Positions 1 through 5,819 of a stretch of 5,960 bases of DNA are shown here, in pieces. The notes under the pieces were generated by a model that was given only the letters and a program-made list of their open reading frames with translations, was not told where the DNA came from and did no database searches. A program made the position numbers and the translations under genes. The DNA is taken from the NCBI GenBank assembly GCA_019113665.1, contig DXGW01000080.1, positions 1 to 5,960 on the forward strand, in the 5' to 3' direction. The DNA comes from Candidatus Alistipes excrementipullorum (lineage in GTDB: Bacteria > Bacteroidota > Bacteroidia > Bacteroidales > Rikenellaceae). Within the stretch, counting starts at the first letter, position 1, and the number at the start of each line of letters is the position of its first letter.

Positions 1-21
1 GCCTGCACATGACAAAAACCG

Positions 22-58
22 TTTGGCACACCTATTGTTCAATATGGGTGCGAATAGG
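22..58 (+). promoter_or_regulatory. Candidate sigma-54-like promoter and palindrome upstream of groESL
   Basis: TTGGCAC at 23-29 is a perfect -24 box of the sigma-54 type. Five bases later TTGTT at 35-39 is one base from the -12 box TTGCW; GG at 25-26 and GT at 37-38 are separated by the canonical 10 bases. The mismatch falls on the important C of the -12 GC pair. A start near 50 would leave a leader of about 40 bases. The TTTG at 22-25 also resembles the -33 box of the Bacteroidota housekeeping sigma, but no good TAnnTTTG follows at 19 bases. A palindrome TATTG-TT-CAATA (33-44) and a wider pair CCTATT/AATAGG (31-36, 53-58) overlap the site and could be an operator. No CIRCE element is seen. 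Confidence 0.35.
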
Positions 59-90
59 AAAAATTCATATAACTTATAATATAAAAGACC

Positions 91-360
91 ATGAACGTAA
101 AACCGCTATCAGACCGCGTATTGGTACTGCCCAATCCGGCCGAGGAGAAGACCGCAGGAGGTCTGATCATTCCCGACACAGCTAAAGAGAAACCGCTGGC
201 AGGCAAAGTCGTTGCCGTAGGTCCCGGCACATCGGAGATCAAAATGGAGGTAAAGGTAGGCGACGAGGTTCTTTACGGCAAATATGCCGGTACGGAGATC
301 CACATCGACGGTAAGGATTACCTCATCATGAAACAACAGGATATTCTTGCAATTATCTAA
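91..360 (+). CDS. groES: GroES, 10 kDa co-chaperonin
   Basis: GroES is the heptameric lid that caps the GroEL ring in the cytoplasm and closes the folding chamber during the ATP cycle. The 89-residue product begins with MNVKPLSDRVLV, the usual beta-barrel start of the family. The mobile loop runs through about residues 17-36, and GGLIIP at 23-28 holds the hydrophobic tripeptide that docks on the GroEL apical domain. The VVAVGPG segment at 40-46 and KVGDEVLYGKYAG at 55-67 are also family hallmarks. The stretch between them is slightly shorter than in E. coli, consistent with a total of 89 rather than 97 residues. There is no Shine-Dalgarno sequence; the start sits after an A-rich leader, as is usual in Bacteroidota. 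groEL starts 20 bases after the stop, so the two form one operon. Confidence 0.98.
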   Translation: MNVKPLSDRVLVLPNPAEEKTAGGLIIPDTAKEKPLAGKVVAVGPGTSEIKMEVKVGDEVLYGKYAGTEIHIDGKDYLIMKQQDILAII

Positions 361-380
361 CCGAAAAAACACTAAGCACT

Positions 381-2009
381 ATGGCAAAAGAGATAAAATA
401 TAACGTCGAAGCACGCGAAATGCTCAAGGAGGGTGTAGATGCCCTGAGCAACGCCGTAAAGGTAACGCTCGGTCCCAAGGGACGCAACGTAATCATCGAC
501 AAGAAATTCGGTGCACCGCAGGTTACCAAGGACGGTGTGACCGTAGCGAAAGAGGTCGAGCTCGAGGACCCGTTTGCAAACATGGGTGCCCAGATGGTCA
601 AGGAGGTTGCCTCGAAGACCAATGACGATGCCGGCGACGGTACGACGACCGCGACGGTTCTGGCACAGGCACTCATTGGCGTAGGCCTGAAGAACGTTAC
701 GGCAGGGGCCAACCCGATGGACCTCAAGCGAGGCATTGACAAGGCTGTAGCCAAGGTCGTAGAGTCGCTGCGCAAGCAGTCGCAGGAGGTCGGCGGCGAT
801 TTTGCCAAGATCGAGCAGGTAGCAACCATATCGGCCAACAATGACGGCAACATCGGCAAACTCATAGCCGAGGCCATGGCCAAGGTGAACAAGGAGGGTG
901 TCATCACCGTCGAGGAGGCCAAGGGTACCGAAACCCACGTCGAGGTAGTCGAGGGCATGCAGTTCGACCGCGGTTACATCTCGGCATACTTCATCACCGA
1001 CACCGAGAAGATGGAGGCACAGCTCGACAAGCCGTATATCCTCATCACCGACAAGAAGATCTCGACCATGAAAGAGCTCATGGGCGTACTCGAGCCCGTG
1101 GCACAGAGCGGACGTGCACTGCTCATCATCGCCGAAGATGTCGACGGAGAGGCTCTTTCGGCACTTGTAGTCAACAAGCTGCGCGGCACGCTCAAGATTG
1201 CGGCCTGCAAGGCTCCGGGATTCGGAGACCGCCGCAAGGAGATGCTCGAGGACATAGCCGTACTGACGGGTGCAACCGTCGTTTCGACCGACAAGGGCAT
1301 GAAGCTCGAAGATGCGACGCTCGCAATGCTGGGTACTGCCGACAAGGTTACGCTCAACAAGGAGAACACTACCATCGTCGACGGAGCCGGCGACAAGGAG
1401 GCCATCAAGGCCCGTGTCGCACAGATCCGCGCAAGCATCGAGGTTTCGAAGTCGGACTATGACAAGGAGAAGCTCCAGGAGCGTCTTGCCAAACTCGCCG
1501 GAGGTGTTGCCGTACTCTATGTAGGAGCTGCAACCGAAGTCGAGATGAAGGAGAAGAAGGACCGCGTCGACGATGCACTGGCAGCAACCCGTGCAGCAGT
1601 CGAGGAGGGTATCGTTCCGGGTGGCGGTGTGGCTTACCTCCGCGCCGTAGAGTGCCTCGAAGGCCTCAAGGGCGACAACGAGGACCAGACGACAGGTATC
1701 CAGATCGTAAAACGAGCCATCGAGGAGCCCCTGCGCCAGATCGTATCGAACGCCGGAGGCGAAGGCTCGGTCGTTGTGAACAAGGTTAAGGAAGGCACCG
1801 GCTCATTCGGCTACAATGCCCGTGACGACAAGTACGAAGACCTGCTCAAGGCCGGAATCATCGACCCGACGAAGGTTGCGCGTGTAGCTCTGGAGAATGC
1901 CGCATCGATTGCATCGATGTTCCTCACCACGGAGTGCGTGCTCGCCGAGAAGAAGAGCGAAAATCCTGCACCGGCAATGCCTGCAGGCGGCATGGGCGGC
2001 ATGATGTAG
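381..2009 (+). CDS. groEL: GroEL, 60 kDa chaperonin
   Basis: GroEL is the double-ring ATP-driven chaperonin that folds unfolded proteins in the cytoplasm with GroES. The product has 542 residues, close to 548 in E. coli, and is complete. The equatorial ATP site is present: VTLGPKGRNV at 28-37, Asp51 in KDGVTVAKE, and the GDGTTTATVLAQ loop at 85-96 with Asp86. The catalytic aspartate lies in EKKDRVDDALAATRAA at Asp397, equivalent to Asp398 of E. coli. The apical substrate and GroES surface keeps Tyr199, Tyr203 and Phe204. GGGVAYLRA at 414-422 is again equatorial. The tail ends in the Gly-Met repeat GGMGGMM that lines the chamber floor. No Shine-Dalgarno is visible in the short gap after groES, which suggests translation coupled to the operon message. 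Nothing in the gene looks truncated or unusual. Confidence 0.99.
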   Translation: MAKEIKYNVEAREMLKEGVDALSNAVKVTLGPKGRNVIIDKKFGAPQVTKDGVTVAKEVELEDPFANMGAQMVKEVASKTNDDAGDGTTTATVLAQALIGVGLKNVTAGANPMDLKRGIDKAVAKVVESLRKQSQEVGGDFAKIEQVATISANNDGNIGKLIAEAMAKVNKEGVITVEEAKGTETHVEVVEGMQFDRGYISAYFITDTEKMEAQLDKPYILITDKKISTMKELMGVLEPVAQSGRALLIIAEDVDGEALSALVVNKLRGTLKIAACKAPGFGDRRKEMLEDIAVLTGATVVSTDKGMKLEDATLAMLGTADKVTLNKENTTIVDGAGDKEAIKARVAQIRASIEVSKSDYDKEKLQERLAKLAGGVAVLYVGAATEVEMKEKKDRVDDALAATRAAVEEGIVPGGGVAYLRAVECLEGLKGDNEDQTTGIQIVKRAIEEPLRQIVSNAGGEGSVVVNKVKEGTGSFGYNARDDKYEDLLKAGIIDPTKVARVALENAASIASMFLTTECVLAEKKSENPAPAMPAGGMGGMM

Positions 2010-2040
2010 CAGTCATGCGGCCGGCATAACGGCAAAGATC

Positions 2041-2072
2041 CCCGGAATCTCATCGATTCCGGGACTTTTTTT
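2041..2072 (+). terminator. Intrinsic terminator of groESL
   Basis: A perfect 9-bp stem CCCGGAATC (2041-2049) and GATTCCGGG (2055-2063) closes a 5-base loop. Two bases later comes a run of seven T (2066-2072). The bases AAAGATC just before the left arm can extend pairing into the T tract with a small bulge. It lies 32 bases after the groEL stop. This is a textbook Rho-independent terminator on the plus strand. Confidence 0.93.
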
Positions 2073-2101
2073 GCATATATGTACGTAAAATCATATCTTT
2101 C
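2070..2101 (+). promoter_or_regulatory. Probable Bacteroidota sigma-A promoter for the SGNH hydrolase
   Basis: TTTG at 2070-2073 matches the -33 box of the Bacteroidota primary sigma factor, and TATCTTTC at 2094-2101 matches the -7 box TAnnTTTG at all but the last base. The spacing is 20 bases against the usual 19 or so. Transcription would start near 2108, about 28 bases before the chosen ATG. The -33 box consists of the last three T and the following G of the groEL terminator, so terminator and promoter share DNA. Confidence 0.5.
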
Positions 2102-2135
2102 GGATAATAACCAAAAACCGATTCTACTGACACCA

Positions 2136-2795
2136 ATGAAGAAGACACTGCTTGTAATCATCGCATTTGCTGCGACGATATGCGCTGCGAAGGCACAGGG
2201 GACCTACATCAGACAGAAGATGGACCATTTCGCACATCTGACAATTCCGGCCGGGAAAATCATCTTTCTCGGGGACAGTATCACCGATTTCGGCGATTGG
2301 AACGAACTCTTCGGCAACAACGACATCTACAACCGCGGCATAAGCGGAGACCAAACCGTATGGGCACTGCAAAGGCTCGACCGCATCAAGGAGAGCAAGC
2401 CCCGCAAGGTATTCATCATGATCGGCACCAACGACCTTGCCGTAGACCGCTCTCCCGAAGATGTTGCAAACAACATCGGCCGAATAGTCAAAGAGTTGAA
2501 GACCAGCTCACCGGAGACTGAAATCTATGTCGAAAGCCTGTTTCCCGTAAACGGCGTCGACTTTGTCGGCAAAGCCTCGAAAAAGAGCCACTGGGAAAAA
2601 GGCGACGAAATCATAGCCACAAACAGACTTCTCGAAAAGGTTTGCGCAAACGAAGGCGCAACATACATCGACATCTACTCGCATCTGGTAGACGACCGCG
2701 GCCTGCTCAACCCGGCATACACAAACGACGGACTTCATCTGATGTACGACGGCTATGCAAAATGGGTCAGCATACTGAAACCATATATGGAATAA
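2136..2795 (+). CDS. Secreted SGNH/GDSL-type esterase or acylhydrolase
   Basis: The 219-residue product starts with a Sec signal peptide: MKK, a hydrophobic core LLVIIAFAATICA, and a likely signal peptidase I cut in AKA-QG after residue 20. The mature enzyme should act in the periplasm or outside the cell. All four SGNH blocks are visible: GDSIT with nucleophile Ser48, NRGISGD with Gly68, IMIGTND with Asn99, and NDGLHL with Asp198 and His201. The family (Lipase_GDSL_2 type) hydrolyses ester bonds, often O-acetyl groups on glycans such as sialic acid, or phospholipid-like esters; the substrate cannot be read here. The frame stays open to an ATG at 2079, but that start would put 19 polar residues before the signal peptide and lies upstream of the probable transcript start, so 2136 is chosen. 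No Shine-Dalgarno is evident. It is co-directional with groEL but separated from it by a terminator, so it is probably a single-gene unit. Confidence 0.93.
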   Translation: MKKTLLVIIAFAATICAAKAQGTYIRQKMDHFAHLTIPAGKIIFLGDSITDFGDWNELFGNNDIYNRGISGDQTVWALQRLDRIKESKPRKVFIMIGTNDLAVDRSPEDVANNIGRIVKELKTSSPETEIYVESLFPVNGVDFVGKASKKSHWEKGDEIIATNRLLEKVCANEGATYIDIYSHLVDDRGLLNPAYTNDGLHLMYDGYAKWVSILKPYME

Positions 2796-2806
2796 TAACA
2801 ACAAGG

Positions 2807-2840
2807 AAGCGGAGCGCCCCGAAAGAGGGACGCTCCGCTT
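2807..2840. terminator. Strong hairpin between convergent genes, probable shared terminator
   Basis: A perfect 10-bp stem AAGCGGAGCG (2807-2816) with CGCTCCGCTT (2831-2840) continues, after one C-A mismatch, into CCC/GGG around a 6-base loop. It starts 12 bases after the hydrolase stop and lies about 50 bases beyond the minus-strand stop at 2889. Read on the minus strand, the stem is followed by a T-rich tail (CCTTGTTGTTATTATT), so it suits that direction best. On the plus strand no T run follows. A second small stem TCTTGA/TCAAGA (2843-2848, 2854-2859) sits beside it. Confidence 0.65.
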
Positions 2841-2888
2841 GGTCTTGAATGAATCAAGAGTATATATTGAGTTCCACAGTCCCGCCCG

Positions 2889-4250
2889 CTATTTGAACGA
2901 GAAGCGGAAACCGACGGTCAGGTCGAAATTTACGGGGTGCTTGCTGTATATGGTCTCCACATCGCTGCCATTGTCGAATGCATAGCTGACACCCGGTTCA
3001 ACGTAAAGGCCGACATGCCGTGACAGATTGAGCTGGAGACCCGCCGAGGCATTCACCGACCACTGCAACTGCCGTACCATCACATCTTCAGTCTTTGTAG
3101 ATACGGTCGACCCTCCGATTATGTACTCTGTCCGGGATCGCCCCGAAACGCACTTTTCCATCAGACCTCCGGCCGACACATAGACGTCCAGGAGACGATT
3201 CCGCCATATGTTGACGTTCAGGTTCAACGGCACACCGACATAATGGAGTATCTGACGCACGTCATAACGGTTGTTGTCTGAACCAGAGACAAGGCTTGAC
3301 CAAAGATACGTGTATGTAACGCCGGTCTCGACTCCCAAACGATTACTGATATTGTAGCAGAATGTCAGACCTACACGCACGGGCTGGCGATGGTGTGCTT
3401 CCGAGGTTGTTTCGGAATTTCTGTTATAGATCATTATATCGGTAAGCGGATTCTGCCCCACAGCCGTGTTCACGGCAGTAAGCTGAGGAGCAGCACGTCT
3501 CGTAAGACCGGCATAACCGGCATGTGAAGCCGAAGCCGACACGGGCACACTTGCAGCATACAGATCTGCGGTAAATTTCGATCCTGTACGCGCGGCCTTA
3601 CGACCACTTTTTTTCGATCCATACACGAGTTCGGTAAAGTTACGATCGTATTCATCGGCACGACGTGCATCTGACGTCCCAACAGTGCCGTCGACAGACG
3701 TCCCGGCCTCCGACGGCTCACCTGTATTCTGTTTGCCAACGGGTAATGAGACGGTATTCCCAGCCTGTTCCCGAGAGTCGGGCACATCGGTCCCGACAGC
3801 ACCGGAAGACGGCTCCACAACCACTGTAGACACGTCGACAGCGACAGCCTCACGGCCGTCAGCCTTTGCGGGAATATCGACATCTGTCACGCAGCCGTCG
3901 TCCGGTTTTGCAGTTGTGCTGTCGGTTACGACCTCATTATCCAAATTAACTTCCACGTCAGCCTGTTCAGCCGTACCACTTTCCGCCGCAGTATTGTCGG
4001 CAACGGTTACGGCCTCTTCAAGCCCCATGTTCAATGCCGGATCCGTATTGAACGACTCGATGCCGAGCAGTACGGCAATCACCACGGCCGCAGCCATGGC
4101 AAGGGCCCGACGACCCCACAACACCACCATCTTACGGCGGTGGGCACGACGCTGCATCTCGGTCTCGATCCCGGCCCATACGTCATCGGGAACCTGGACT
4201 TCGAAGTCGTCGAAGCGCTCATGCATTTGGTCTGACCATCGGTTTTCCAT
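2889..4250 (-). CDS. Dual membrane-spanning anti-sigma factor (Dma-like) with C-terminal outer-membrane beta-barrel
   Basis: The 453-residue product has four visible parts. Residues 1-45 are a charged cytoplasmic segment with the pattern FDDFEVQVPDDVWAGIETEM seen at the start of anti-sigma-like Bacteroidota proteins. A basic stretch (RRAHRRK, 34-40; GRR, 46-48) precedes one hydrophobic helix at about 49-64, giving an N-in orientation. Residues 65-288 are low-complexity and probably disordered: acidic and rich in Val, Thr, Asp and Glu to about 200, then with a basic patch at 212-225. Residues 289-453 read as amphipathic beta strands of a small barrel (VGLTFCYNI, LGVETGVTYTYLW, LHYVGVPLNLNVNIW, LLDVYVSAGGLMEKCVSG, VGLYVEPGVSYAF) and end in VGFRFSFK, a typical outer-membrane terminus. 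It begins 3 bases after the sigma gene, so the two are surely co-transcribed. The predicted role is to bind and restrain that sigma factor and release it on an envelope signal. This matches the Dma family described in B. thetaiotaomicron. Alternative name in databases: porin-family or outer-membrane beta-barrel protein. Confidence 0.85.
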   Translation of the reverse strand: MENRWSDQMHERFDDFEVQVPDDVWAGIETEMQRRAHRRKMVVLWGRRALAMAAAVVIAVLLGIESFNTDPALNMGLEEAVTVADNTAAESGTAEQADVEVNLDNEVVTDSTTAKPDDGCVTDVDIPAKADGREAVAVDVSTVVVEPSSGAVGTDVPDSREQAGNTVSLPVGKQNTGEPSEAGTSVDGTVGTSDARRADEYDRNFTELVYGSKKSGRKAARTGSKFTADLYAASVPVSASASHAGYAGLTRRAAPQLTAVNTAVGQNPLTDIMIYNRNSETTSEAHHRQPVRVGLTFCYNISNRLGVETGVTYTYLWSSLVSGSDNNRYDVRQILHYVGVPLNLNVNIWRNRLLDVYVSAGGLMEKCVSGRSRTEYIIGGSTVSTKTEDVMVRQLQWSVNASAGLQLNLSRHVGLYVEPGVSYAFDNGSDVETIYSKHPVNFDLTVGFRFSFK

Positions 4251-4253
4251 CGT

Positions 4254-4823
4254 TCAATCGAGATTATTCTTTTTTCTGTACTCGGCTATCCATGAGGCCA
4301 ACATGCGTTTGGCACGGTGCAACTGCGAGGCCGAGGTACTTTCGGTAATTCCGAGCATGCCGGCAATCTCGGCATGGCTCCGGTTTTCAATCACATTGAG
4401 GTTGAATACGGTCCTGTATCCTTCGGGCAATCTCCTTATCATGTCGTATATGACCGCTGTCGGCACGTCATTCATGTCGGGAGCCTCGTCCTCGGCTATA
4501 TCGGGCATGCGTCCGTCGTCTATCCACTTGTCGAAACGGCCGTTACGCTTGAGGAAACTCAGTGACTCATTCACGGCTATGCGCGACAACCACGCTCCGA
4601 GGGAGCCTTTTCCGCGATACTCGAATTTCGATATCGACGTGAAAGCCTTGACGAACACATCGTGCAATATGTCCTTGACGTCATCGTCGACGGAGACATA
4701 ACGCGAACATACCGCAGCCAGGCGTCCTGCATAATTGCAGTATACCGCCTTCATCGCCGCAGCATCTGCTTTACGGACAAGTCCGACAAGCTCCCGTTCA
4801 TCAATATCCACGTTATACGTCAT
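4254..4823 (-). CDS. ECF-type RNA polymerase sigma factor, ECF21-like (Das-like)
   Basis: The 189-residue product is an extracytoplasmic-function sigma factor that directs RNA polymerase to a stress or envelope regulon. Sigma region 2 spans about residues 10-92, with VDDDVKDILHDVFVKAF at 45-61 and GSLGAWLSRIAVNESLSFLKR at 73-93. A variable acidic linker follows (102-122). Region 4 spans about 125-180, with LPEGYRTVFNLNVIE and the helix-turn-helix HAEIAGMLGITESTSASQLHRAK that reads the -35 element. The LP.GYR.VFN.xVIE and SQLxRAK wording is characteristic of the Bacteroidota ECF21 group. The frame is open upstream to 5030, but those residues do not look like a sigma factor. The ATG at 4823 begins at the expected distance from region 2 and has GGAA 6 bases upstream, a weak Shine-Dalgarno. 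The anti-sigma gene follows after 3 bases. Confidence 0.95.
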   Translation of the reverse strand: MTYNVDIDERELVGLVRKADAAAMKAVYCNYAGRLAAVCSRYVSVDDDVKDILHDVFVKAFTSISKFEYRGKGSLGAWLSRIAVNESLSFLKRNGRFDKWIDDGRMPDIAEDEAPDMNDVPTAVIYDMIRRLPEGYRTVFNLNVIENRSHAEIAGMLGITESTSASQLHRAKRMLASWIAEYRKKNNLD

Positions 4824-4909
4824 TCTTCGTTCCGCGCAGCCGCAGACACCTCCGGCAACGTTATTCAGTACGCCAATGTGGACCACAGCCTTGTAGGACA
4901 ACGCGGTTT

Positions 4910-4957
4910 TGTGGCCGGACGGGTACGAAGATAGGGAAAATTCCCGTTTCGGCCACA
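4910..4957 (-). repeat. 48-base imperfect inverted repeat upstream of the sigma gene
   Basis: TGTGGCCG (4910-4917) pairs with CGGCCACA (4950-4957), and inside it ACGGG (4919-4923) pairs with CCCGT (4943-4947), giving 13 matched pairs with a 1-by-2 internal loop and a 19-base loop. The loop holds a sequence that on the minus strand reads TATCTTCG, resembling a Bacteroidota -7 box, and a competing small stem GGGAA/TTCCC (4934-4938, 4941-4945). No T tract follows on either strand, so it is not a classical terminator. It could be a folded leader of the sigma mRNA, a regulator-binding site, or an mRNA 3' end of the NigD gene. Confidence 0.5.
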
Positions 4958-4988
4958 TCTCCGCAATTATACTTTCAACGAACGCTGA

Positions 4989-5034
4989 TGCCGGTTCCTT
5001 TATTGCACCGGCACATGCCGGCACAAACACCGGT
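4989..5034. repeat. Cluster of CCGG-centred palindromes after the NigD-like gene
   Basis: Four CCGG cores lie at 4991, 5008, 5018 and 5030. TGCCGGT (4989-4995) and ACCGGCA (5007-5013) form a 7-bp stem with an 11-base loop. CCGGC/GCCGG (5008-5012, 5017-5021) forms a competing 5-bp hairpin. TGCCGGCA (5016-5023) and ACCGGT (5029-5034) are themselves palindromic. CCGGCACA is directly repeated at 5008 and 5018, one helical turn apart. It begins 12 bases beyond the NigD-like stop and may serve as a transcript 3' end, though no T run follows. Confidence 0.4.
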
Positions 5035-5045
5035 CACAACAGTTG

Positions 5046-5789
5046 CTACCTAAGCATCGACGAATAGTGCACGCCATTGGTATCGATCGTCGCGCCGTCG
5101 CCCTCACGCGAGCAGTAGTCGAACTCGACCGACTTCTCGCCGGAGTACGATTTCCACACGAGCTTGAGTTTTACGGTCTCGCCGTTCGTATCGGGGAGAT
5201 CGCTCAAGCGGAATGCGACGAGAGCATCGCCAATAACGCACGGTTCATCGTCATTGGCATCGTGGCGGAACTCCACCTCATAGGGATTCTCGGTATTTAC
5301 ACCGGTCAACAGATTGACATAGTGGGGAACGTTGTTGTTGCCCCAGCGGGTTCTGAAGCGCAGGGTCAGATAACCGTCCTCGGCTACAGTCACCCAGTCG
5401 TTCACGATCTCCACGGGATCCGTTCCGTATGCCTCGTCATTTTCCTCGGCAGTTCCGAATGCCGGCACGGCCGGTTTCGTGCGTATGCTGTCGATCCAGT
5501 TTACATACACCGACTTGTCATATGCGCCGCTCGGATCGTCCGTCTCGCGGATATTGGTAAGGGCACGCACCTCCTTGCCGTCGAAAGGCGACGACTTGAG
5601 ATTGACGGGCAGCAATGTCGTATGGTCGTCGAGCTGGAGATACACCGAACCGTCATCAACATTCTTGACGGTAACCAGAGCATTGGCGAAGCTCGAATAG
5701 TAGCTGTTGTCCTCCTTGAGGCACGACTGCATCATCAGTGCGGCCGAAGCTGCGGCCGCCACCATAACCATTAATTTCACTCTTTTCAT
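5046..5789 (-). CDS. NigD-like lipoprotein
   Basis: The product has 247 residues from the ATG at 5789; an in-frame ATG at 5798 would add three residues (MHI) and cannot be excluded. A lipoprotein signal is clear: MKR, a hydrophobic Ala/Val/Met-rich core, then LMMQSC with lipidated Cys23. The next residues LKEDN resemble the acidic surface-export signal of Bacteroidota lipoproteins. The mature part matches the NigD-like family in layout: an N-terminal OB-like domain (about 35-105, with VYLQLDDHTTLLPVNL and ALTNIRE), the connector TDPVEIVNDWVTVAEDGYLTLRFR, and a C-terminal beta-sandwich with PHYVNLL, EVEFRHDANDD, ALVAFRLSDLP and VKLKLVWKSYSGEK. The family is named after a gene of the Prevotella nigrescin locus; its biochemical role is not settled. 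The gene precedes the sigma and anti-sigma genes on the same strand by 222 bases. It may be a target of that sigma factor or part of the same module. Confidence 0.9.
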   Translation of the reverse strand: MKRVKLMVMVAAAASAALMMQSCLKEDNSYYSSFANALVTVKNVDDGSVYLQLDDHTTLLPVNLKSSPFDGKEVRALTNIRETDDPSGAYDKSVYVNWIDSIRTKPAVPAFGTAEENDEAYGTDPVEIVNDWVTVAEDGYLTLRFRTRWGNNNVPHYVNLLTGVNTENPYEVEFRHDANDDEPCVIGDALVAFRLSDLPDTNGETVKLKLVWKSYSGEKSVEFDYCSREGDGATIDTNGVHYSSMLR

Positions 5790-5819
5790 AATATGCATTT
5801 TATCAATTTCGTATTAATG

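Noticed and set aside
1..90. CIRCE/HrcA operator before groES
   Set aside because: No TTAGCACTC-N9-GAGTGCTAA-like sequence is present in the leader.
353..958. Long minus-strand frames opposite groEL
   Set aside because: GroEL is unmistakable on the plus strand. The antisense frames are low-complexity by-products of its GC-rich codon use.
2079..2135. Earlier ATG of the SGNH hydrolase at 2079
   Set aside because: It would bury the signal peptide 19 residues inside the protein, and it lies within the probable promoter.
4310..4325. TGGCACGG on the plus strand, resembling a sigma-54 -24 box
   Set aside because: It lies inside the sigma coding region, has no TTGC-like -12 box at the right spacing, and no plus-strand gene follows.
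3685..4701. Plus-strand open frame of 338 codons opposite the anti-sigma and sigma genes
   Set aside because: It is Ser/Thr-rich, has no recognisable domain, and runs across two genes whose minus-strand products show clear family motifs. It is an antisense shadow.
4926..4933. TATCTTCG on the minus strand as a housekeeping -7 box for the sigma gene
   Set aside because: No TTTG lies 19 to 21 bases upstream of it, so I do not call it a promoter by itself. It is noted only as lying in the loop of the inverted repeat.
4824..5030. Upstream extension of the sigma frame by 69 residues
   Set aside because: These residues have no sigma-like character and cover the inverted repeats. The ATG at 4823 gives the normal ECF length and N-terminus.
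5043..5774. Plus-strand open frame of 243 codons opposite the NigD-like gene
   Set aside because: It mirrors a gene with a clear lipoprotein signal and NigD-like domains. It has no recognisable motif and no plausible start context.
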